This document shows, piece by piece, positions 58,320-64,000 of a stretch of 64,000 nucleotides of DNA. Made by a program: the position numbers and the translations under genes. How positions within the stretch are numbered: the first letter of the stretch is position 1; each line of letters starts with the position of its first letter. Under the pieces are notes generated by a model, which saw nothing but the letters and a program-made list of their open reading frames with translations, was not told where the DNA came from and did no database searches. Source of the stretch: Cupriavidus basilensis (lineage in GTDB: Bacteria > Pseudomonadota > Gammaproteobacteria > Burkholderiales > Burkholderiaceae). The DNA is taken from contig NZ_CP062804.1 of the NCBI RefSeq assembly GCF_008801925.2, positions 1,240,001 to 1,304,000 on the forward strand. The letters run 5' to 3'.

Positions 58320-59378
58320 ATGAACTTCCTCGACGGCCACCTGTATCCCGAGAACCAGCAGCCTCTGATCATCACAGCCGCTCCCTATGCGCCGGGCTGG
58401 ATTCCCTCGGACTTCCCGGAAGATATCCCTGTCACCATGGAGGAGCAGATCCAGAAGGCGGTGGATTGCTACGAAGCCGGTGCCACCGTGCTGCATCTGC
58501 ATGTGCGCGAACCCGATGGCAAGGGCAGCAAGCGTCTGTCCATGTTCAATGAACTGATCGCCGGGGTGCGCAAGGCCGTGCCCGAGATGGTCATCCAGGT
58601 GGGTGGCTCGATCAGCTTTGCGCCCGAGGACGATGGCGCGGCGGCCAAATGGCTCTCCGACGACACGCGGCATATGCTGGCCGAACTCGATCCGAAGCCC
58701 GACCAGGTGACGGTGACCGTCAACACCACGCAGATGAATGTGACAGAGCATGCTGGCCTGGATGACTTCAAGGGAGTTTCGCGGGGATTCCCGCACCTCT
58801 ATGCGACTTACAAGGACATGATCGTGCCCTCGAACCCCAGCTGGGTCGAGGAGCACATCCGACGCCTGACGGCCGCCGGCATCCAAAGTGAGTTCCAGTG
58901 CTACAACATCAACAGCTTTGAAACCATTGAGCGGATGATTCGCCGCGGCGTCTACAAGGGGCCCCTGGTGATGAACTGGGTGGCGATCAGCGGCGGCATG
59001 GACCAAGCGAACATCTACAACTTGGCTAACTTCCTGCGTGCCGCGCCCGATGGCGCGGTGATAACGGTGGAGAGTTCGGTGCTGAACGTGCTGCCCGTGA
59101 ACATGATCGGCATTGCTTTGGGCCTGCATGTGCGGTGCGGCATCGAGGATGTACTCTGGAACCAGACCCGCACGGGAAAGATGTCCTCTGTCGAGCAGAT
59201 CAAGCAATTGGTGCGTATCGCCGGCGAATTTGGTCGTCCCATAGCGACAGCGAAACAGGCGCGAGAGATCATGCAGATCGGGGTCTTCTACGACACGGCG
59301 GAAGAGACGCTTCAGGCCAACGGCTTCGCGCCCAACCGTAACGGTGGCAACCAGGGATTCCTGCGCAAGCCGGCCTAA
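58320..59378 (+). CDS. Beta-keto acid cleavage enzyme (DUF849), copy 2
   Basis: A 352-residue BKACE collinear with copy 1 at 53616, same length, same Zn motif HLHVRE in EAGATVLHLHVREPDGKGSK, same GPLVMNWVAISGG, and the same C-terminus FAPNRNGGNQGFLRKPA. The region of greatest difference is around residues 150-165 (VSRGFPHLYATYKDMIVPSN here, TSRENPAIFEAYKEMTVPAQ in copy 1). Start is ATG at 58320. The two enzymes probably act on the same or closely related beta-keto acids. Confidence 0.92.
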   Translation: MNFLDGHLYPENQQPLIITAAPYAPGWIPSDFPEDIPVTMEEQIQKAVDCYEAGATVLHLHVREPDGKGSKRLSMFNELIAGVRKAVPEMVIQVGGSISFAPEDDGAAAKWLSDDTRHMLAELDPKPDQVTVTVNTTQMNVTEHAGLDDFKGVSRGFPHLYATYKDMIVPSNPSWVEEHIRRLTAAGIQSEFQCYNINSFETIERMIRRGVYKGPLVMNWVAISGGMDQANIYNLANFLRAAPDGAVITVESSVLNVLPVNMIGIALGLHVRCGIEDVLWNQTRTGKMSSVEQIKQLVRIAGEFGRPIATAKQAREIMQIGVFYDTAEETLQANGFAPNRNGGNQGFLRKPA

Positions 59379-59440
59379 AGCCTCTGGGGGGGTGACATCA
59401 ATGCTGTAGGAGTCGTCCTGCATTTTTCTATGGGACGGAC

Positions 59441-60259
59441 TCAAGCTGAGGTTGAAGTTTCCCCCATCGACCGGACTCCTGACATCTCTCGATAAGGGCG
59501 TCGGTCATGATCCAAAAGGCAAGCAGCCTTACCGCTGTCCATCATGAAGGTTGTCTTGTGCGCGACTGCCTCACAAATCTCCGGCAATACAGCAAGCGGT
59601 TCCACGGCGCCGTCCAGCTTGCGCCCGCCGTGATTCGAGACAATGATGCCGTTTGCGCCCAAGGCGACAGCGCGCTCGGCGTCGGACTTATGCAAGATGC
59701 CCTTTATGACCAAGTTGCCGCGCCATCTTTGCCGGATTCGCTCGATATCGCTCCAGCTCAGGTGATCGCGCCCCGTCGTATCGCGAATCGCGGAGGCCGA
59801 CAGGATCGGTGCGCCGCGAGACGCAAAAGAATTCTCGAAATGCGGCATTCCGGCTGGCGGCGTGGCCCCGGCGATGATCGCGCTACATGTGCCGAACGAG
59901 CTGGCAAGGAAAAACACCCCGGGCGCAAGGAGCGCGAGTTGCAGATTGCCCTGCGGCAAACGGAACGCGATCGCCAGCAGAACGCCTAACACGAGGCAAT
60001 CGCCAATGGCCATGTTCCACCTCTTGAGCGACGAATCCCCGCTGATCCGATCGGTCATCACACCGCATATGAGTTGGCCAAGGCCGCTGACAAGGACCAG
60101 GCCGGCAGCTAGTGTAGCTGCTTCGCTGACAGGCATGCCCCAGTAGCGATTCAGGTAGCTGGCCAGCCACACGAACAGAGTGCCTTGAACGAAGATCTGC
60201 AGGGCGCTACTTCCCGCTTTACCTCGCATGCCTTGAACTTGGCTATTTATGACAGACAT
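59441..60259 (-). pseudogene. In-frame chimera of an MFS transporter and a lactate dehydrogenase-type gene
   Basis: About 136 residues of a major facilitator half (FVQGTLFVWLASYLNRYWGM, LVLVSGLGQLICGVMTDRIS, LVLGVLLAIAFRLPQG) run without a stop into the middle of an FMN-dependent alpha-hydroxyacid dehydrogenase (GMPHFENSFASRGAP, DHLSWSDIERIRQRWRGNLV, IKGILHKSDAERAVALGANG, IIVSNHGGRKLDGAVEPLAV), joined near 59850. The dehydrogenase part breaks off after TTFMMDSG, and unrelated residues follow to the stop. Neither part can work: the enzyme lacks its N-terminal and last segments, the transporter half its domains. It is read against the neighbouring genes. Confidence 0.75.
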
Positions 60260-60353
60260 CCGCAGGCGCAGCGGAGCCGTGGTCGGGGCCCGCCTGCACG
60301 CTCTGGAGAGCTGAGCAGGGTTTTCCCTTTGCTTGCGCGAGTTGGTAATAACT

Positions 60354-60369
60354 TGTCGTGAACGGTCAA
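60354..60369 (+). promoter_or_regulatory. AraC-type direct-repeat operator, copy 4
   Basis: TGTCG (60354) and GGTCAA (60364), ten bases apart in the sequence TTGTCGTGAACGGTCAAG, 103 bases before the second Bug gene of this region. Same pattern as copies at 52336, 56573 and 58175. Confidence 0.5.
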
Positions 60370-60456
60370 GCCCGTTGGCCCGGTGCGGTCCGAGAATGGA
60401 CGAACAAGCCTTTCTAAACACGCAAAGCATCGCAATTGAAATCAAAAGGGGTAGAC

Positions 60457-61455
60457 ATGACGAAGCAGGCCAATCACTTGGTGTGGCGCGGTTGCGCCTT
60501 TGTAATCGGTGTTGGTGTCGCCGGGGGCATATCTGTGGCCCAGGCCCAGGAGGTTTGGCCCAGCAAGCCGATCCGGCTGGTGGTGGGGGGGCCTGCCGGC
60601 GGCAGTGCCGACGCCTTGGCCCGGCTGCTGGCGCAAGGCCTGCAGCAAAAAATGGGCAAGCCCGTCATCGTAGAAAACAAGGCTGGTGCCGCTGGTGCGC
60701 TGGCGATCAGCGATTTGCAGTCCAACGGCAAGGATGGCTATACCTTCCTGGTTATCCAGGGCGGTGTCGTGAGCGAAGCGCCGTTGGCCTACAAGGTCCA
60801 TTACAAGCCTTTTACGGACCTGAAGCCCCTGGCCCAGATCAGTCGCACAGGGCTGGTGCTGGTTGCCAACAAGGATGTGCCAATCTCGAACCTGAAGCAG
60901 TTGGTGGACTATGGCAAGTCGCAGAAGGACGGCCTCGTTTTCGCGTCCTATGCTACGGGATTGAAGGGCCACACCTCGGGCATCCTGCTCGGCCAGCTCA
61001 CGCATGTGCCAATGCGGCATGTGGGCTACAAAGGCTCTCCCCCGGCGTTGAACGACCTGATGGGTGGTCATGTACCCCTGATGTTCGATGGGGTAACTAC
61101 CTCGTTGCCGCTGATCAAAGCGGGAAAGATCAAGGCGATTGCCTTGAACTATCCGACCCGGATTGCCGAGTTGCCGGATGTGCCGACGTTCAAGGAGCTC
61201 GGCTACCCGCAACTGGCGCAAGCGGGATGGTTCGCAGTGTGGTCCCGCCCGGATATCGCTCCGGCAATCCAGGAGAAAATCCGCGAGATAACACTGGCGT
61301 ATTTCAAGCAACCGGCGGTGCAGAACCACGTCAAGGACATGGGGATGGAGCAGGGGGGCGTCGCTACGTCGGAAGAGTTGATGGCGGATCTGAAGCAGGC
61401 ATACCAGCAACAGGCTGCGCTGCTGAAATCCATTAACTACCAGCCGGATGAATAA
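60457..61455 (+). CDS. Bug/TctC family periplasmic binding protein (copy 2)
   Basis: A 332-residue binding protein with signal peptide (NHLVWRGCAFVIGVGVAGGI, cleaved after VAQA). Motifs: VWPSKPIRLVVGGPAGGSAD, VIVENKAGAAGALAISDLQS, NGKDGYTFLVIQGGV, HVPMRHVGYKGSPPALNDLM. AAGGGG stands before the ATG. Although it has the same role as copy 1, the two are not close duplicates, so ligands may differ. It may serve the second half of the duplicated locus. Confidence 0.9.
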   Translation: MTKQANHLVWRGCAFVIGVGVAGGISVAQAQEVWPSKPIRLVVGGPAGGSADALARLLAQGLQQKMGKPVIVENKAGAAGALAISDLQSNGKDGYTFLVIQGGVVSEAPLAYKVHYKPFTDLKPLAQISRTGLVLVANKDVPISNLKQLVDYGKSQKDGLVFASYATGLKGHTSGILLGQLTHVPMRHVGYKGSPPALNDLMGGHVPLMFDGVTTSLPLIKAGKIKAIALNYPTRIAELPDVPTFKELGYPQLAQAGWFAVWSRPDIAPAIQEKIREITLAYFKQPAVQNHVKDMGMEQGGVATSEELMADLKQAYQQQAALLKSINYQPDE

Positions 61456-61672
61456 GCGACTATGCTGCGCAAACTCGCCATTGCAGTCCGAATGGCCTTT
61501 GCGCAGTCATTGGCCGGTGTATGCGGCATCGTCGTTCTGGCTCGTCCGTCAGTTACGGATACGGATCGCGGTCGTCGAGTCTGGCTGATCGTTTATAGCG
61601 GGCGCCGCCGTCTTCAAATCGCGCGGGCCCGCTCCTTCGTTCCCGATTGACGGCATGCCGCCGTGGGTTCGG

Positions 61673-62099
61673 TCACGAGAGTTCGTGAATGAACGCTTTG
61701 GCTTGCGGCCACTCGCCATAGCCTGAGGCGGGATTCAAATGCCCGACCTCGCCGAGTTCCACAAAGCGGCTGCCCCACGCCTTCGCCAGGCCACGGGCGC
61801 GATCGAGACGCGTCAGGGGATCGTTGCTGCTTGCCGCAACAATGCTCGGAAAGGGCAATGTGCCGCGAGGGATCGGCAGCCAGCCGTGGTAACTCAGCGT
61901 GCCGAGCGCCGGATAGCCTGCCGGCATGGACGTTTCGAGGTCCGCGGGCGCCGCGAGCAGCGCAACTCAGCTTGTCTTGCTCAAGCGGAGCGACGCTGAC
62001 GACGCGAGGCAGCGTTGCCGCCAGCAGGGTTTGCCAGTGTTCCGGCACATGGTCGCGCAGGCCAGGGACGATGAGGACGGTCGGTGCCGTGGAGGTCAT
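61673..62099 (-). pseudogene. RBBP9/YdeN-like serine hydrolase, deleted
   Basis: The start MTSTAPTVLIVPGLRDHVPE, HWQTLLAATLPRVVSVAPLE is intact, and the end (SIVAASSNDPLTRLDRARGL, AKAWGSRFVELGEVGHLNPA, catalytic Asp and His) is found in another reading frame. The segment between, including the nucleophile GHSxG motif, is missing, and a frameshift joins the parts. It lies nine bases after the TauD-like gene, of whose operon it was part. Confidence 0.7.
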
Positions 62100-62108
62100 G
62101 TCGATCGT

Positions 62109-63020
62109 TCAGTAGGGCGCGTCACCGATGATGGCGGTACGCTCCATCTTTCGGTGGCACGGTGGATAATCCATCACTGCGTAGTGCTGGGTGGAACGGT
62201 TGTCCCAGAACGCAACGCTGTTCTTCTTCCAACGAAAACGTACTTGGTATTCGGGGATGTTGGCCTGGCTGACCAGGTAGCTAAGCAGATTGCCGGCACC
62301 CGGCGCCTTGTCCAGTCCGAAGCGCACGTTGGCCGGCACATTGAAATTGGTGAAGTGCGTCGTAAAGCTCCCGTTGACGAACAGCACTTTCTCCCCGGTT
62401 TCGGGATGGATGCGCACAACCGGGTGTTCGGCGTCCGGGTACTGAGCCTTCAGTGCAAGACGCTTCTCGATCGGCATCGCGGCACCGAAGCTCGCCTCAA
62501 TGCTGTGGCGCGCGCGCAATGTGGCGATCTTCGTCTTGATATCCTCGGGCAACTGGTTGTAAGCCTTGACCATGTTGACCCACATCGTGTCACCGCCCAC
62601 AGGTGGGCATTCGACGCAGCGCAGCACGCAGCCCATCGGAGGTTTTTCGCGCCAGGTAGCATCGGTATGCCAGGAATTCTCGTTGCGTTCGGGGGGGCTG
62701 TCCGGGGTCTTATAGATCTGAACCAGTCCTGGGTAATCGGGATGGCTGCCTACCACCGGATGGTCCTCCAGTTCGCCGAAGCGGCGGGCAAAGGCCACGT
62801 GCTGCGCGCGCGTGATGTCCTGGTCGCGGAAGAACACCACGCGATGCTCAAGGAGCAGCGCCCGAATCTCCGCCATCTGTTGGTCGTCTTCGGCAGCCGC
62901 GCCCAGGTTGACGTTGCTGAGTTCCGCACCGATCGTGCAGGTAATGGGCTCGACCCGGATCGAGTTGCGTAGAGAGGTTGCGCGCACCACTGCGGGTGCC
63001 GCCTTGAGGTGTTGAATCAT
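62109..63020 (-). CDS. TauD/TfdA-family 2-oxoglutarate dioxygenase (copy 2)
   Basis: A 303-residue paralogue of the enzyme at 52723, with 20 extra N-terminal residues. Triad: SWHTDATWREKPPMGCVLRC and STQHYAVMDY, Arg in PPCHRKMERTAII. Shared blocks include FRDQDITRAQHVAFARRFGE, LEDHPVVGSHPDYPGLVQIY, ECPPVGGDTMWVNM and HPETGEKVLFVNG. It is transcribed toward the deleted hydrolase and away from the second AraC gene, mirroring the other half. The 127-base gap to AraC contains operator copy 5. Confidence 0.9.
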   Translation of the reverse strand: MIQHLKAAPAVVRATSLRNSIRVEPITCTIGAELSNVNLGAAAEDDQQMAEIRALLLEHRVVFFRDQDITRAQHVAFARRFGELEDHPVVGSHPDYPGLVQIYKTPDSPPERNENSWHTDATWREKPPMGCVLRCVECPPVGGDTMWVNMVKAYNQLPEDIKTKIATLRARHSIEASFGAAMPIEKRLALKAQYPDAEHPVVRIHPETGEKVLFVNGSFTTHFTNFNVPANVRFGLDKAPGAGNLLSYLVSQANIPEYQVRFRWKKNSVAFWDNRSTQHYAVMDYPPCHRKMERTAIIGDAPY

Positions 63021-63089
63021 GAGCGTGTCCCCGATTGTCGGTTAGGCCGATCGATCATTGCGAGTCTGGATGCAGCGGGTATCTCCCGC

Positions 63090-63105
63090 TTGACAGTACA
63101 TGACA
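63090..63105 (-). promoter_or_regulatory. AraC-type direct-repeat operator, copy 5
   Basis: On the minus strand TGTCATGTACTGTCAA (63105-63090): TGTCA and TGTCAA spaced ten bases. This is the most perfect copy, 70 bases upstream of the second TauD-like gene, in the divergent promoter of the second AraC gene. Confidence 0.55.
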
Positions 63106-63146
63106 GGCATTTATCATTTCATGTCAATGTCCTATTCAGTACTCTA

Positions 63147-64000
63147 ATGCCGTCACTTGTCCGCGCCGCGGCCCTCACCAACTACAGCGAGGTCGCTCGA
63201 GCTGCCGGACTGGACCCGGTGCGGATGCTCTTTGACGCAGGGTTGAGTCCGAGCGTACTGTGCGAGCCGGACATCATGATTCCGGTCGAGCGTGTCGGAA
63301 GGCTGCTTCAGGCGTCCGCAACCATGTCGGGCAACGAGAGTTTCGGACTGTGCATGGCCGAGTCGCGCCTATTGTCCAATCTTGGAGCGGTAGGCTTGCT
63401 GATCCGCGATCAGGCGACGCTGCGTGAGTCGCTTCACATGCTGATGCGTTATCAAGCGTCGCTCAACAGTGCGCTGTCGCTGGCGATCGAAGAGTGCGAT
63501 GGGCTGGTCATTATTCGCGAGGTGGTAGTGGCTGGCAGCGCACATCAACCCACGCGCCAACGGGTTGAGCTGGCGCTTGGGGTCATGGTGCGGTTGATAC
63601 GTCAGCTCCACAGGCCCGACTGGGAGCCGCGGCGTGTGTGCTTTGAGCACCCCGCGCCGCGCGACCTGAGTACGCACCGGCGGTTTTTTGGCCCTTGCGT
63701 CGAATTCAACCATGACTTCAACTGCATTATCTGCGCAAAGGCCGATCTCGATGCACGCAACCCGTCCGCGGATCCGGCCATGGGGCGCTACGCGCTGCGG
63801 CTGATAGACGCGTCGGCCATGTCGCAGCAGGCGACAATGCTTGAGGATGTGCGGCGCATGATCCTGCTGCTGTTGCCCAGCGGGCGCTGCAGCATCGAAC
63901 AGGTTGCGGAGCATCTGGGTGTGGTGTGCCGAACGGTCCAGCGCCGGCTGGCGGAAAAGGGGCAGAGCTTCTCGTCGATCGTTAACGACATCCGTACTGA
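63147..64000 (+). CDS. AraC family regulator with arabinose-binding-type N-domain (copy 2, cut by the window)
   Basis: The first 284 codons of a paralogue of the regulator at 51142; the frame is open to the edge. The N-domain has LVRAAALTNYSEVARAAGLD, LCMAESRLLSNLGAVGLLIR, EPRRVCFEHPAPRDLSTHRR, FFGPCVEFNHDFNCIICAKA; the AraC domain begins with RCSIEQVAEHLGVVCRTVQR, RLAEKGQSFSSIVNDIR. It likely recognises the same direct repeats as copy 1. The start is ATG at 63147, without a clear ribosome site. Confidence 0.9.
   Translation, partial: MPSLVRAAALTNYSEVARAAGLDPVRMLFDAGLSPSVLCEPDIMIPVERVGRLLQASATMSGNESFGLCMAESRLLSNLGAVGLLIRDQATLRESLHMLMRYQASLNSALSLAIEECDGLVIIREVVVAGSAHQPTRQRVELALGVMVRLIRQLHRPDWEPRRVCFEHPAPRDLSTHRRFFGPCVEFNHDFNCIICAKADLDARNPSADPAMGRYALRLIDASAMSQQATMLEDVRRMILLLLPSGRCSIEQVAEHLGVVCRTVQRRLAEKGQSFSSIVNDIRT

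Noticed and set aside
60247..60445. N-terminal extension of the MFS/dehydrogenase chimera
   Set aside because: The 62 residues before the Met at 60259 do not look like any transporter N-terminus and cross the operator of the Bug gene.

Overview
The window is GC-rich, gene-dense DNA from a betaproteobacterium of the Burkholderiaceae. Cupriavidus or a close Ralstonia relative is the best guess, inferred from the DUF4148 exported protein, four tripartite-tricarboxylate (Bug/TctC) binding proteins, many LysR regulators, high-GC third positions and the style of the intergenic palindromes. No tRNA, rRNA, CRISPR array or replication origin was seen. Both ends cut through genes: a NarK-type nitrate transporter at the left and an AraC regulator at the right.

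Left part (1-12.3 kb): a nitrate transporter with an attenuator-like leader; a VOC protein; a TetR regulator facing an exported hydrolase across palindromic operators; a DUF4265 protein; HxlR/GNAT, EamA exporter, quinone reductase/LysR; a Fur-controlled siderophore receptor; a short-chain dehydrogenase; and a hipBA toxin-antitoxin pair with four evenly spaced operators.

Sulfur region (12.3-24.4 kb): a two-gene unit (thiol dioxygenase plus four-domain rhodanese) stands back to back with a single gene that fuses the same two modules. Beyond an IS110-family element with a structured RNA candidate and a cluster of intergenic palindromes lies a polar amino acid (probably cystine) ABC importer ending in a cystathionine beta-lyase. 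The fusion gene and the importer operon share a TAACGA-N13-TCGTT inverted repeat, suggesting one sulfur regulon for uptake, C-S cleavage, thiol oxidation and sulfane-sulfur handling.

Middle part (24.5-51 kb): an NCS2 purine permease, a DUF6065-like and a TPR protein, a flavin reductase-like protein, a DUF1348 gene with a TetR regulator and double operator, an RND efflux operon facing its two-component system, LysE, nitronate monooxygenase, a LysR/MFS pair, a small gene behind a near-consensus LexA box, a DUF2975/YozG-like pair, an outer-membrane protein, a DUF4156 lipoprotein behind an octamer repeat, polyphosphate kinase and a DsbA-family protein.

Right part (51-64 kb): a mosaic, partly mirrored duplication. 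It holds two AraC regulators, two TauD/TfdA dioxygenases, two nearly identical beta-keto acid cleavage enzymes, two Bug receptors, one intact and one internally deleted quinone oxidoreductase, a DsbA-like protein, a fused MFS/lactate dehydrogenase remnant and a deleted hydrolase. The same direct-repeat operator (TGTCA-N5-GTCAA type) recurs before most units, so this looks like one AraC-controlled catabolic regulon of unknown substrate in the process of duplication and decay.
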